Counted from the first letter of the stretch, positions 37,300-46,491 are shown. The stretch is DNA of 64,000 nucleotides from Pseudomonas sp. (GCA_030699825.1 JAUYKV010000050.1:1-64000), one strand, 5' to 3'. Program-made: numbers and translations. Notes: generated by a model not told the origin, from the letters alone.

Positions 37300-38376
37300 T
37301 TAAGTAATTTTCAGCATTGCTTCTGCCAGGATATTGTCAGAGATTGAGTTTCCCCTTTCACTATCCATTAATGCACTCTCGGACTTGCGCAGTTCACTAC
37401 GAGATGCGCTGGCTTTCATGACGCGGCCGACGCAGTGCAGGGTGTCTTGGTAGCCCTGCTCGATCCAGGATGGAATCTTATGTGGATCGAAGCCCAAAAG
37501 GTCTTTGACGCCACCGAGAAAGCCGGAGTCGCGGGCAATGCTAGATTGCGGGCGGATTTCCAAGATTGTGGCTTCTGGGAAATCGTGTCGGCTCCAAAGC
37601 GAACCATTGCTTAGGTGTGTGACTATCACCATATTGCAACCGGCCTGCAGTAACGGCGTTATTGGCGTATTGCCTTGCTGTTTTTGCCATCCTCCCTGAC
37701 CTCCGTCTGAGTACAACGAGTCATTGATTTGGCGTGGGGCAAATAGCAATGGAATGGCAGCAGATGTCAGCAGCGTTTCTTTTTGTTCTTTCGGGGACAA
37801 AGACTGAATATGCAGAAACTCGGATTCTGCCGTGTCAAGAATGCCAAACTCAGCCGTTATGGTCCGGAGCAAGTCGGTGGTGCCGCCAAGGCTTTTGAAT
37901 ACGGAGACGTAAAGCGGCAGACCTTTATTCAGTGCGACGGGATCAAGGTATCGCTCCATTAGTTCCTTGAGCGGCTTGTCGCAAAGCGCTCCAGAGTCTA
38001 GTTGGTTAAGCTCTTCGGGCAGTGGTAGCCCAGTCCTTTGTGCGACTAATCGTGCCGTTCTGAAAAGTGTCTCCAGTTGCGCGAAGCCATTCATTTTGAG
38101 CCCGGCAGAAACCAAAAGACTTAAATACCCTGGGGTTTTCACGGATAGTGGCGAAGATTTGGCTAGCGTCTGCCAAAGCTCATCAAGGCGCTCGACACCT
38201 GTTTCAAGCGAGGGTGCCGATGCCAAAACTGCGGCATTCAAGGCACCGATACTGGCACCAGCAACCACGTCGATACTGGTTCCCATTTCTAGCAGTGCCT
38301 TTAGTACGCCGACTTGGTAAGCGCCTTTGGCACCCCCGCCGGAAAGCACCAGGCCGACTTTTATGCCCTCAGACAT
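37300..38376 (-). CDS. Patatin-like phospholipase
   Basis: A 358-residue lipid acyl hydrolase. It has the oxyanion loop SGGGAKG (residues 12-18), the nucleophile elbow GASIG (40-44, Ser42) and the dyad aspartate in SDGGQGG (Asp224). There is no signal peptide, so it acts in the cytosol, probably on the inner membrane. ATG 38376 has GGGGA 8 nt upstream and overlaps the end of the RdcB-like gene by 8 bp. Cytosolic patatins such as CapV serve as membrane-degrading effectors in phage defence; here the partner genes are a dynamin and a coiled-coil protein, not a nucleotide cyclase. No sensor domain is fused to it. Confidence 0.85.
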   Translation of the reverse strand: MSEGIKVGLVLSGGGAKGAYQVGVLKALLEMGTSIDVVAGASIGALNAAVLASAPSLETGVERLDELWQTLAKSSPLSVKTPGYLSLLVSAGLKMNGFAQLETLFRTARLVAQRTGLPLPEELNQLDSGALCDKPLKELMERYLDPVALNKGLPLYVSVFKSLGGTTDLLRTITAEFGILDTAESEFLHIQSLSPKEQKETLLTSAAIPLLFAPRQINDSLYSDGGQGGWQKQQGNTPITPLLQAGCNMVIVTHLSNGSLWSRHDFPEATILEIRPQSSIARDSGFLGGVKDLLGFDPHKIPSWIEQGYQDTLHCVGRVMKASASRSELRKSESALMDSERGNSISDNILAEAMLKIT

Positions 38377-39280
38377 ATGAGTTATCCCCAAGAACCTCGT
38401 AAACCATTGCTTCGGCTACTCGTTGAGCAGAGCTAATGCGAGGTAGCTCTAGTGGTAAGTCTTCGGGTAGCTGGGATATTGAAAAGACGAAAGGAACGGT
38501 TTTCCGGTCGGACCAGTCACCCATATAAGCCAAAGCGTCGGAGGCATCTGCCAGGACATGGCGGTCGACCGGACGAGCCAGCCAGTGGTCGCGGGTATCC
38601 ATGCGCTCTTTGGTGGCTAACCCTGCATCGCCAGCCAGTTGAGCCATCGCCCTGTTGGCCAGGTCATCCATGACGTGTTGACGATCCTGAGCCGAAGAGT
38701 TGCGGTAGTAATCGCCAAAATCGCCCCAGCGCAATTCCTCAAGCGCGGCATAGCAGCGCCCGGAGAGTGAAAAGCTGTAGTAGTGGCCCGCCTGCCACTT
38801 GTTGAAGACATGGTTCAAGTTGGTTTGCGCACGCTGAACGAAATCAATACGTGCAACTTCTCGATCAAGTGTGTTGCAGCGTTCGTCCAAGCGGGTTGCG
38901 AGCGTTTCCAACTGCTGGCGTGTGGCGGCCGAGAAGTTGGCAATCCTGGCCACGTCCTGTTTAAGTGCGTTGACGCGGTCATTGACTCGGGCGATTGCCA
39001 AATTGCTCTGTGCCAGAGATCCGCTCAGTTCGGTCAGCCAGGTTAAGGATGCTTCCATGCCGTCAATCAGGCTGGCATTTACCTCATATTGACGCCTGCT
39101 GCCTTTGCCGGTGAAGCCATCATAGAGGCGAGCGCCAAAACCGCTGTTCGCCCTTTGAACGCGCTGGTGGTCGCGAGCAACGTCAATTCCGTTTGCAAAA
39201 TCGACCACAAACTTCTCGGGCAAACAGGTAAGTACTCGGCAGATATCCGAGTCTTTAGTTATCGGTAGCACTTCATTCAT
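38369..39280 (-). CDS. RdcB (YjcZ)-like coiled-coil protein
   Basis: A 303-residue cytosolic protein. Residues about 85-150 form a coiled coil with regular leucine/isoleucine spacing (LAQSNLAIARVNDRVNALK). The rest is mixed, with an aromatic-rich stretch HYYSFSLSGRCYAALEELRW. The assignment rests mainly on context: in E. coli the dynamin-like CrfC/RdcA is encoded next to RdcB (YjcZ), and together they control diguanylate cyclase DgcE. Here the ATG overlaps the dynamin stop codon (ATGA) and the gene end overlaps the patatin start. Confidence 0.6.
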   Translation of the reverse strand: MNEVLPITKDSDICRVLTCLPEKFVVDFANGIDVARDHQRVQRANSGFGARLYDGFTGKGSRRQYEVNASLIDGMEASLTWLTELSGSLAQSNLAIARVNDRVNALKQDVARIANFSAATRQQLETLATRLDERCNTLDREVARIDFVQRAQTNLNHVFNKWQAGHYYSFSLSGRCYAALEELRWGDFGDYYRNSSAQDRQHVMDDLANRAMAQLAGDAGLATKERMDTRDHWLARPVDRHVLADASDALAYMGDWSDRKTVPFVFSISQLPEDLPLELPRISSAQRVAEAMVYEVLGDNSYV

Positions 39281-41709
39281 GCGAGTACCTGAGCATTGGC
39301 ATTCAATAGCGACTTAACATCGGCTTTCAGCTCGCGGCTGTCGCGGAGCGTTGCGGGGACATTTTTTTTTAGACTGGACAGGCGCTTGCTCAATGCCACC
39401 TGTTCGGACTTGCTGCGTTCTTGGTCGCGAATACTCTGCAAAAGGTCACCACGAATTTGTTCGACCTTCGATTTGAATTCGTTGAAAAATTCAGCAGTGC
39501 CTTTCTTGAGTGGCTGTTCGATATACTCAGCAACCGACTTGCCTAGCCCTTCAAAGGTTCTGGCGATCCCAGCAGTAACCGTTTCTTTCACCTTGCGGAT
39601 GTCAATTTCAAAATATTTTTCTTTCTCTTCGTAGTCCTCAAAACCAAAGTCCCGCGTACTAAATAATTTACAAATACCGCCCCATACTCCTTTCTGCCGT
39701 CGGCGATATGTAACGATCTCCGTCTTTTTTTGGATAATATCCTGAAGCATTTCATCGGCTGAAAAATCTAAGGATACAGATTTGATATTGGGTATTTGTA
39801 TGTTGACGGAGAAGCCGTCTTCCGTCATTCGCCCCTTCATGTCGTCGACGATTTTCTGTGCGGATGTTACGACATCGCTTGTGAAATTTACATTGAAGTC
39901 ATTCAAGAGTGCTTCCATCGCTTCTTGCATGGTGTTTTCAGCATGTTTCATTTCACTTGCAACGGATTTTTCAATCCGGCTCATTAGGTTTTTGGCTTCT
40001 TTGGAACTCTCACATCTTATAATGGGGTTGTCAGGGTTGAAATCATGATCGCCTAGCGTGAGGGGGGAGGGCTGTTTAAGGAAGTGTGGAAGGAACGCGG
40101 CGAAAGTGTTTTTGCTACTAGTAGCAGATTGCTTTTTCCGGCGCGATTTCTTCTCAATATTTTGCGCTCGTTCAATTCGTTTCCCTTCTTTGAAGTATTC
40201 GTTAAGTGAGTCGAAGGAGTTGCTCTCGATTTGCTCAAATACTTTACTAGTGCTTTCAGAGATGCTGGTGAGCGTGTCATTTATCTGCTTTTGAGTTACT
40301 TTTTCACTACCTTCGATTCTACCAATATCATTCATCAAGGCATCAATTTGCTGCTGGAGCTCACGCGAGCTTTTCGCTAATGCTGTTTCGCGCAAGCCAA
40401 GGAAGTTTTCCAGCTTTTCGGCGTTATCAACCAACTTGGCTGCCGCAGAGTCGATAGCAAATGCCGCTGCTCGTGCATGGGCGGAGCGAATCACATTCTC
40501 CATAGGCTTGCTGAAAAGAGAGTCCTGCCATAGCTGCTCGGCAGCGTGTTGGACTTCTTCGATATCATTAATTTTGCTTTCCCAGCGACGACCAAAAGCT
40601 TCCTCGGCAAAGTCAACAACCCATGGTTGTCTGTTGGGATCAGGTAGTTTTTTGTGGAGGAATATCTCGTGTTTGGCTCGATTGGCGAGATAGCCCCAGC
40701 GCGATGAGACCGGAAAAACATCGGCCTTTTGAATAAGCCCCTGCATCAGACTTTCTGCGACAAAAGCTTTGACTTGCTCCTCGTTGTCGCCGTGTCGATC
40801 TTTTTGGTCAAATTTGTTGACCAGTGTGTATAGGCGGCCTTCAGCAACGCTGGCAATTTCCTCCAGCTCTTTGCGCACTTCGGCGTCTGCTTCGGATTTC
40901 AGTTGGGTAAAATCGAGAACAGCCAGCACGGCAGAGGCCTTGCTCAATTGTTCCTTGAGCATCTTGCGCAGGTGCTGTTGCCCGGATTCGTTAGGGCCCG
41001 GGGTGTCCAGCAGGGTCAAGCGTCCCTGGGCTTGATCCATTTCACGCAGCTGAGCAAACTCCACTTCGATGACCGGCATCTCATGAATTTCGTCGTAGCT
41101 GGCGAAGGGGAAGTCCACCTCAAGTTCGCTGGAGAGTCTGACCAGATCATTCAGGTTCTTGAGGAATCCGAAAATTGCGTCGGCACCTTGATAGGTCTGC
41201 TTGAAGAGGGTTTGGTTCGCGATCAGTGAAAGCAGCTCGTCCATGTCTGGATTGCTGTCCAGACCCTGCAGAATGCCCTTGGATTCAGGGCTCTGGATGG
41301 CCTTATGCAAAGTGCTGATCAGGTCATTGATGGGTTGGCTGTTGTTGAACTTCAGTAGCGGCTCTGTTTGGCCAGGGGTGTGACGGATCAAGGTTGGCAG
41401 GGCTGTCATCGGGCGGTTGCGGTTGGGTAGTACTTCGGTGCCGACAATCGCATTGATGGTGGTGGACTTGCCGGCCTTCATTGTGCCGACCACTGCCAGT
41501 ACCATTTCGAGCCCTTCAAGCTTGGCAAGCTCGCCCTGAAGAACCTCGATGTGCTTAGGGATAGAGGTACGGTCAAATGTCTGTTGTTCCCCTGTCCTGG
41601 CCTCCGAGATCACCCCAGGTTCATTCTGCATTTTTTCCAGTAACTCGATTTCCACCAGAAGTAGGCGTTGTGCTTCTTCGCGTAGCAAGCCGATATTCAT
41701 CTCGTGCAC
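39277..41709 (-). CDS. CrfC/RdcA (YjdA)-like dynamin GTPase
   Basis: An 810-residue bacterial dynamin-like protein. The GTPase domain has P-loop GTMKAGKS (residues 75-82), the switch stretch around NRPMTALPTLIRHTPG, DTPG (235-238) and NKFD (298-301). It closely follows E. coli CrfC (YjdA), which I remember for VGTMKAGKSTTINAIVG and the following residues. Long helical coiled-coil regions follow (about 430-510 and 740-800). The start is a GTG at 41709 with GGAG 7 nt upstream; the ATG at 41700 is too far from it. It heads the dynamin-RdcB-patatin overlap group, downstream of a gene of unknown function. Confidence 0.85.
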   Translation of the reverse strand: MHEMNIGLLREEAQRLLLVEIELLEKMQNEPGVISEARTGEQQTFDRTSIPKHIEVLQGELAKLEGLEMVLAVVGTMKAGKSTTINAIVGTEVLPNRNRPMTALPTLIRHTPGQTEPLLKFNNSQPINDLISTLHKAIQSPESKGILQGLDSNPDMDELLSLIANQTLFKQTYQGADAIFGFLKNLNDLVRLSSELEVDFPFASYDEIHEMPVIEVEFAQLREMDQAQGRLTLLDTPGPNESGQQHLRKMLKEQLSKASAVLAVLDFTQLKSEADAEVRKELEEIASVAEGRLYTLVNKFDQKDRHGDNEEQVKAFVAESLMQGLIQKADVFPVSSRWGYLANRAKHEIFLHKKLPDPNRQPWVVDFAEEAFGRRWESKINDIEEVQHAAEQLWQDSLFSKPMENVIRSAHARAAAFAIDSAAAKLVDNAEKLENFLGLRETALAKSSRELQQQIDALMNDIGRIEGSEKVTQKQINDTLTSISESTSKVFEQIESNSFDSLNEYFKEGKRIERAQNIEKKSRRKKQSATSSKNTFAAFLPHFLKQPSPLTLGDHDFNPDNPIIRCESSKEAKNLMSRIEKSVASEMKHAENTMQEAMEALLNDFNVNFTSDVVTSAQKIVDDMKGRMTEDGFSVNIQIPNIKSVSLDFSADEMLQDIIQKKTEIVTYRRRQKGVWGGICKLFSTRDFGFEDYEEKEKYFEIDIRKVKETVTAGIARTFEGLGKSVAEYIEQPLKKGTAEFFNEFKSKVEQIRGDLLQSIRDQERSKSEQVALSKRLSSLKKNVPATLRDSRELKADVKSLLNANAQVLA

Positions 41710-41825
41710 GGTGCATCTCCTGTGCCTGCCGCCTACGACTGTAGGTGCAATCCTAATTTGCCATCAGCTGGCATTATGCCTTCCCTGCAATAGCTTGAGG
41801 GAAAGCGGCTGGGTATCTCTGCGGA

Positions 41826-42761
41826 CTATTTGGATTTCAGCATTCGTTCGATTTTTTCGGCGTAGCGGATCAGGGGATCGAAGATCTCGTCTATTGCCTT
41901 CAGGCCTGCTTCGCCAACCTGATCGAGCGTACGCATTACCGGGTCGGATGGTGCGCCGAGGGTGCTTGCCCAGTCGTGACCTTCCCATAGTGTCTCGGTT
42001 CTGAGATCGAGCACTTCGACTCGGTCGCTGCAGGTGCTGTCGAACAGGTAGTCGCTGCGTGTGGTGCCCACCGTGAACATGAATTGCATTACAGTTGGCT
42101 GGCTAGCATCCATCTGCAAATGGGCGAAGCGCGAAAGGTGGGTGGTGACGAAAACGACTTCACGTTGACTGTCTTGCTGCGGGTTTTCGAGGCTATTTTC
42201 GCTGATCAGTAACAGGGTTGGACGCTCGCAGGACTTTGGCCAAGTGCAAGATTTGCGCTGGAGATACCGGGCATCGGGCAGCCCGATAAAATGGCGCGGT
42301 ATTTCAAAGGTCTGGGCCGAGACAAGGTGGTGGCCAGTGGGGATGAGAATGATGCGCTCATCATTAAGTTGGCTGAAGTCGTGAGCGACGACGGGCAGCC
42401 AGGCGTTGTCGCCGCCAGTGCCTGCCTGAATGATGGCATTGGCCAGCGTGGTTTCTCCCAGGCTTTGCAGCAGACGGATGCTGTAGTCGGTTTCGGCTGC
42501 GTTGGCACTTCGGTTGAGGGGACTATTGGTCGATGTGGTCATGGCGCGGGCATCCTTGGTTGGTGTCGGCAGGCGCTGTGTTTGTCGCGCTGAAAGCCAA
42601 TCTAAGGAGTCGTCCTGACAGGTGGTGTCGTTGCCGGCATGCGACTGCAGCAACTTCCGGAATGGTCTGATGGGGGGGCAGGACTCTTCTGCGGGCGCGC
42701 TGTCAATGATGGCTTTGATCTTGCTCAAAGCCACTTTCGGCAGGTTGACGGTGATGCTCAT
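41826..42761 (-). CDS. Unknown protein of module B
   Basis: A 311-residue protein that I do not recognise. Residues up to about 90 are low-complexity and polar (RLPTPTKDARAMTTSTNSPLN). The rest looks like one folded domain with beta strands such as RPTLLLISENSL, EVVFVTTHLSRFAHL and VMQFMFTVGTTRSDYLFDS. There is no signal peptide or membrane segment. ATG 42761 (MSITVNLPK) has a weak GCAGG upstream; 42773 is an alternative start. It lies 116 bp upstream of the dynamin gene on the same strand and so may belong to the same operon. Confidence 0.6.
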   Translation of the reverse strand: MSITVNLPKVALSKIKAIIDSAPAEESCPPIRPFRKLLQSHAGNDTTCQDDSLDWLSARQTQRLPTPTKDARAMTTSTNSPLNRSANAAETDYSIRLLQSLGETTLANAIIQAGTGGDNAWLPVVAHDFSQLNDERIILIPTGHHLVSAQTFEIPRHFIGLPDARYLQRKSCTWPKSCERPTLLLISENSLENPQQDSQREVVFVTTHLSRFAHLQMDASQPTVMQFMFTVGTTRSDYLFDSTCSDRVEVLDLRTETLWEGHDWASTLGAPSDPVMRTLDQVGEAGLKAIDEIFDPLIRYAEKIERMLKSK

Positions 42762-42856
42762 AAGCCTGCGCATGATCTGGGCTCGGCCGATGGAACAATC
42801 AATACCGAAAGGCCAGGCTTTGCAGCCTGACCTTTTTGCAGGTGTTACGGCGGGGC

Positions 42857-43204
42857 TTAAGCTGTCTTGGTTTCGAGCTTTTTCTTCTCACGCATGCCGA
42901 GGTAGGACATGGCGGCTAGCCCGGCAGAGACATAACCCCAGACAGTCATGTCGCTAAAGGCACTACTAGCCCCGGAGCCGAATCCCAGCAGGGCAGCAAT
43001 GATGAATATGATCATCGAGGCCTTAGGTGCGCCGATGGCAAAGGCTGCACCGAGTAGAAAGAGAAAGGCGACAAAAATACCGACTGCGCCACCTGCAGCC
43101 ATGTCGGCATCATCTCCAAGGCCACCGCCAACCATGACGGTGCAGGATTGCAGGCCGATCAGCATGACCAGGCATAGGGCAATAATCATTACAGCAATAC
43201 GCAT
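42857..43204 (-). CDS. Small membrane protein of module B
   Basis: A 115-residue protein with about four hydrophobic segments: MRIAVMIIALCLVMLIGLQS, VGIFVAFLFLLGAAFAIGA, SMIIFIIAALLGFGSG and VWGYVSAGLAAMSYLGM. A Cys after the first segment (LQSC) resembles a lipobox but without the following small-residue context. The C-terminus is lysine rich, as expected on the cytosolic side. GGAGA precedes the ATG. The family is unknown; it could anchor or regulate the membrane-active products of the operon. Confidence 0.65.
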   Translation of the reverse strand: MRIAVMIIALCLVMLIGLQSCTVMVGGGLGDDADMAAGGAVGIFVAFLFLLGAAFAIGAPKASMIIFIIAALLGFGSGASSAFSDMTVWGYVSAGLAAMSYLGMREKKKLETKTA

Positions 43205-43226
43205 GTTGTGTTCTCCGTAGGTGTTG

Positions 43227-43601
43227 TTATTTGTTCCAGTGTTTCGCCAAATTCTTGCCGGCTTGCGTCCACTCCATTTCTTCAAAGTTGAAGTGGAAAC
43301 CCTCAAGCACAGTGTCTTTTTCGAAGGCATAGGCTATTCGCTCCTTGATGAAGTCGAATGCCCAGCAGCCGGTATCGATGATGTTTTCCTCGCTATCGCT
43401 TAGGTACAGTTTCCAACTGCGCCCGGTGCCATTGGTGGCCCATGGCTGGTTCTCGAAGAGGTGACCTTGGAATTTGCACTGTTCATCCGTGAACCCAAAT
43501 TGGTGGCCGTGGCTCCCGAAGCCGATAGCCATGGTTTCAGCTTGAGCGAAGCCATACAGCAGACTTGCCAAGGCAAGTGCCGCAGTTAGTTTCCCTTTCA
43601 T
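43227..43601 (-). CDS. Small secreted protein of module B
   Basis: A 124-residue protein with signal peptide MKGKLTAALALASLLYGFAQ, cleaved near AEA/AET. The mature protein contains two Cys (DEQCKFQGH, DTGCWAFDF) and many aromatic residues (HGHQFGFTDE, FHFNFEEMEW). Start at the ATG 43601, with AGGA 8 nt upstream; a GTG one codon earlier is possible. It lies 22 bp upstream of the membrane protein gene, so the two are surely co-transcribed. I recognise no family. Confidence 0.65.
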   Translation of the reverse strand: MKGKLTAALALASLLYGFAQAETMAIGFGSHGHQFGFTDEQCKFQGHLFENQPWATNGTGRSWKLYLSDSEENIIDTGCWAFDFIKERIAYAFEKDTVLEGFHFNFEEMEWTQAGKNLAKHWNK

Positions 43602-43741
43602 CACATAGTTCCTGTTTCTGCCGATTGACTGTGACTGTCGCGTTGAAGCGCCAAGTACGGTTGCTTGGCGCTTTCTGATACAACGAGTTCAGTCTAATTA
43701 GGTGTGACGACAGGTCGTGTCGTTGGGGACAGCTTGTCGAA

Positions 43742-44638
43742 TCAGTGGCTGAGATAGCCGGCGAGTTCGTTTTCCAACTCGGCCTGCAGGCCTTCGGGGC
43801 TGATGATGCGGATGTGCGGAATCCAATAGCGTACGATCGGTAGGATCTGGTTCTGGTGGCCGACCTTCGCAGACACGATCAGACCGCCGTCTTCCAGCTC
43901 TTTCTCAATAACTTGGTTCGCAATCAACTTGCGGCGCTTGAAGTAGCCGGCAACTTCGCGGGAAATGTTCAGGACGACTTCTTTTTTCTCTTCGGTAAAC
44001 CAGATGCCGTCTTCCTCAGTCAGTCGTTGGTCGATTTGCGTGTCCGGCTGGAACTGAAGGTTTTCCACATGCAGGTGGCGGATCTGGCTGAAAGTGAAGG
44101 TTTTCAGCTTGCCGCCATCGGATGCGGCGAGATACCAGATGCCTTTGTTGTTGAGCAGCTTGTAGGGTTCGACGGCTGTGTAGGACTTGCGTTCGTCGCC
44201 ACGCAGGTAGTCGAAGGCAATGCTGCAATGGGCCACGATGGCTTTTTCTAACGAGCGGAACAGCCCTTCCTTGCCACTGAGGTTTTCGTAATTGTGCCCT
44301 TTGACTAGCAGGGCGCTTTGCATTCGGCTGTCGAAGATATCTCGTAGGAAATCATCGGACAGCGAAGGAAAAAGGCCGCGAATGCCGGCCAGCCCGGAGA
44401 AGCGCTCGATGTCGCGTAGATTGAGCTTGCCGAGGAAGGTTTGATCGAGCTGATAGCGGCCGTCGACTTTGTTCAGCGGTAGGTAGGCGAAACGTTCGTT
44501 GAGGTCGCGCTGAATGGTGCGGATGTTGACTCCAAACTCGTCGGCCAGGGCAAAGGGGTCAAGGCTTTCGCCCAGGTTGAGTTTGTAGAGCATCTGCGCC
44601 AGTCGGTAGACGAGAGTGTCGTGATTGCCTTGGCTCAC
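43742..44638 (-). CDS. WYL-domain transcription regulator
   Basis: A 298-residue regulator with an N-terminal winged helix-turn-helix (LADEFGVNIRTIQRDLNERF, residues about 27-46). The WYL domain follows (YTAVEPYKLLNNKGIWYLAA, FTFSQIRHLHV) with a C-terminal extension (WCX-like). Regulators of this layout (BrxR/CapW type) control phage-defence operons by sensing nucleic acid or nucleotides. The start is a GTG at 44638, with AAGGAG 7 nt upstream; the GTG overlaps the stop codon of a 41-residue frame (GTGA). It is the first large gene of the module B group and likely represses it. Confidence 0.85.
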   Translation of the reverse strand: MSQGNHDTLVYRLAQMLYKLNLGESLDPFALADEFGVNIRTIQRDLNERFAYLPLNKVDGRYQLDQTFLGKLNLRDIERFSGLAGIRGLFPSLSDDFLRDIFDSRMQSALLVKGHNYENLSGKEGLFRSLEKAIVAHCSIAFDYLRGDERKSYTAVEPYKLLNNKGIWYLAASDGGKLKTFTFSQIRHLHVENLQFQPDTQIDQRLTEEDGIWFTEEKKEVVLNISREVAGYFKRRKLIANQVIEKELEDGGLIVSAKVGHQNQILPIVRYWIPHIRIISPEGLQAELENELAGYLSH

Positions 44639-44760
44639 CAATCTGCTCCTTGCTCGTATTTCGTCGACTTGCAGTTCGGGAAATAGCAGGTGAGGCGTGG
44701 GTCAAGCGGGTTACCGCCTGCACGCATGATTTGTTCGGGGAGGCGGGTGAGTTGGGGCAT
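44635..44760 (-). CDS. Leader-like 41-residue protein coupled to the WYL gene
   Basis: ATG at 44760 with AAGGAC 8 nt upstream; the frame reads MPQLTRLPEQIMRAGGNPLD and ends at TGA 44635-44637, overlapping the GTG of the WYL gene. A CYFPNC motif near the C-terminus could bind metal. Overlap, ribosome binding site and same-strand position support translation; coupling to the regulator is likely. No relative is known to me. Confidence 0.55.
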   Translation of the reverse strand: MPQLTRLPEQIMRAGGNPLDPRLTCYFPNCKSTKYEQGADW

Positions 44761-45081
44761 GGCGATGTCCTTGTGGCTCAGTGCGAAGTCTTTGACGAAC
44801 GTAGCAGGTATGCCGATTACAGATGAATGCAGGGCGGTTGCAGGAACTTACCGAGCAGGGGTGACAGGTGATGTCGTTTTAGCGTTTTGGGATGTGCGTT
44901 CGTTGTTGAGATATCTGTATCACGCTGACGGGCTGTGCTGGTTGGTTTCGTTTCGGCATAGCGCGTACTGTGCCTTGATTGCCGGTTGGAGCTGATTTTT
45001 ACCCCGCACACCGCGTGACATTGATAATCAACAGACTCCATTGCATAGGAGTGGCCACTGCATCCAGTGGCCATTTCCAGA
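44761..45081. other. Module B/C boundary with repeat R3
   Basis: Gene-free. Repeat R3, CGCACACCGCGTGAC, lies at 45005-45019 in the same orientation as R1, R2 and R4. A 9-bp perfect stem TGGCCACTG (45052-45060) / CAGTGGCCA (45065-45073) follows it and resembles the hairpin after R2. The promoter for the WYL group must lie in the left part. Confidence 0.5.
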
Positions 45082-46236
45082 TCAGCCAGGGACAATCAAA
45101 GCACCTACTCTGCTGGAAGCATCTCGGAGATTGTCTGAGGCGAGATGGGCGTAACGCTGCGTAGTTTTATTGCTGGCGTGCCCGAGCAGGTGCTGGACCT
45201 CATAAAGTGTTGCTCCATTGTTGATGGCTAGCGAGGCGAATGTGTGGCGAAGGTCGTGAATCCTGAACTGTGCTACCCCGGCAGCCTTGAGTGCCCTCAG
45301 AAAGCATTTGCGTGCGTTGCTCAAGGGTTTTCCTGGCTTGCTGCCTGGGAACAGATAATGGCCATTTCCTTCGTTGGGCAATTCGCTCAGCACTGCCAAT
45401 GCCGTTTCACTTAGCATCACGAAACGTTGTCGGCCGCTCTTGGTCATCGGCAGATGCCAAAGCTGCCTGTCACGATCGATATGTTCCCACCGGGCCTGAA
45501 GGGCCTCTTCACGTCTTACGCCTGTCACCAGCATCAGCTTGATGGCTGTGGCTGCAATTTGGTTTTCTTCTTTGTCCAATGCTTTCCACAAGCGTTGTGC
45601 TTCTTCTACGCTCAGAAACCTCTGCGATTGGTTGTTCTCCGTGTGCATGCGAATGCCTTTGGCAGGGTTGTTTTCAAGGTAGCCCCAAAGGATGGCTAGA
45701 TTGAAGCAGCGTTTGAGCAGAGCCAGATGACGATTCGCGGTGGCAGGGGCGCGCTTGCTGATTAGCTCATCGTGGTAGCGCTGAATTTCTTGGCGGGTAA
45801 TGGTGGTCAAGGGTTGGTGGCCGAACACGGCGAAAAGGTGGGTTTTGAATTTCGATTCATCGCTGTTTGCGCTGCGTTTGCTGACTCGGGCATGAGGGAC
45901 GTAGTGATCATCGACGAAGCGTCGAAAGGTCATCCCTTGTTCAGTCTGATGGGTGTCTTGGGGATCAATTCCTTTCGCGAGCAAAGCTCGATGCTGGAGA
46001 GCGAGGGAACGGACATCAGCAACATCTAAGTCACCATAATTCCCCAGCTTCATGCTTCGCTGGCGTCCAGCATGCCGGTAGCGCAGATAGAAGAATTTTC
46101 GGCCATGTCGATTCACCAGGAGTTTGAGGCCTGCTACTTCTGTATCGGAGTACTCGTCTTCTCTGGCTTTAGCGGTTGCCGGTTGCGGTGGCAGCGCGTC
46201 GATCACGCGCTTGGAAAAGCGAATGAGCTTGCTCAT
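45082..46236 (-). CDS. Tyrosine integrase 2
   Basis: A 384-residue tyrosine recombinase. It has an N-terminal DUF4102-like arm-binding part (DTEVAGLKLLVNRHGRKFFY ... RSMKLGNYGDL) as in P4-type integrases. The catalytic residues are Arg in TGVRREEAL, HDLRHTFASL, LGHASNKTT and Tyr in QRYAHL. ATG 46236 (MSKLIRFSKRVIDAL) is the family-like start; the frame extends to 46380 without support. Its stop lies 63 bp right of repeat R3 and it points toward it. It is unrelated in detail to integrase 1, so a second integration event built module C. Confidence 0.9.
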   Translation of the reverse strand: MSKLIRFSKRVIDALPPQPATAKAREDEYSDTEVAGLKLLVNRHGRKFFYLRYRHAGRQRSMKLGNYGDLDVADVRSLALQHRALLAKGIDPQDTHQTEQGMTFRRFVDDHYVPHARVSKRSANSDESKFKTHLFAVFGHQPLTTITRQEIQRYHDELISKRAPATANRHLALLKRCFNLAILWGYLENNPAKGIRMHTENNQSQRFLSVEEAQRLWKALDKEENQIAATAIKLMLVTGVRREEALQARWEHIDRDRQLWHLPMTKSGRQRFVMLSETALAVLSELPNEGNGHYLFPGSKPGKPLSNARKCFLRALKAAGVAQFRIHDLRHTFASLAINNGATLYEVQHLLGHASNKTTQRYAHLASDNLRDASSRVGALIVPG

Positions 46237-46491
46237 TGGGCACCTTTTGGCGACACGAGGTTGGACAATCCCTGGGTCACTAAGAAGTGCGGACCCAGGG
46301 CAGTCATAGAGGCTCGTGGTTAGTGGGGGAATGGTGTGGTCGGTGGTGGCCAGCGGATCGCGGCCACCTTTCCGGTTCATTTCCGGTTCTTTCGGCGACG
46401 TCTTCGGAAAGATCGTCGGGCTGTGTTGTGTGGTTGGTCTGTGGCGAGACCTTGGGAAAGGGCTTGCAGCCGAAGGTGAGGGCGGCGGGAG

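Noticed and set aside
37300..38376. CBASS operon with CapV-type patatin
   Set aside because: No CD-NTase/cyclase gene, no HORMA/TRIP13 or E1/E2-like genes nearby; partners are a dynamin and a coiled-coil protein.
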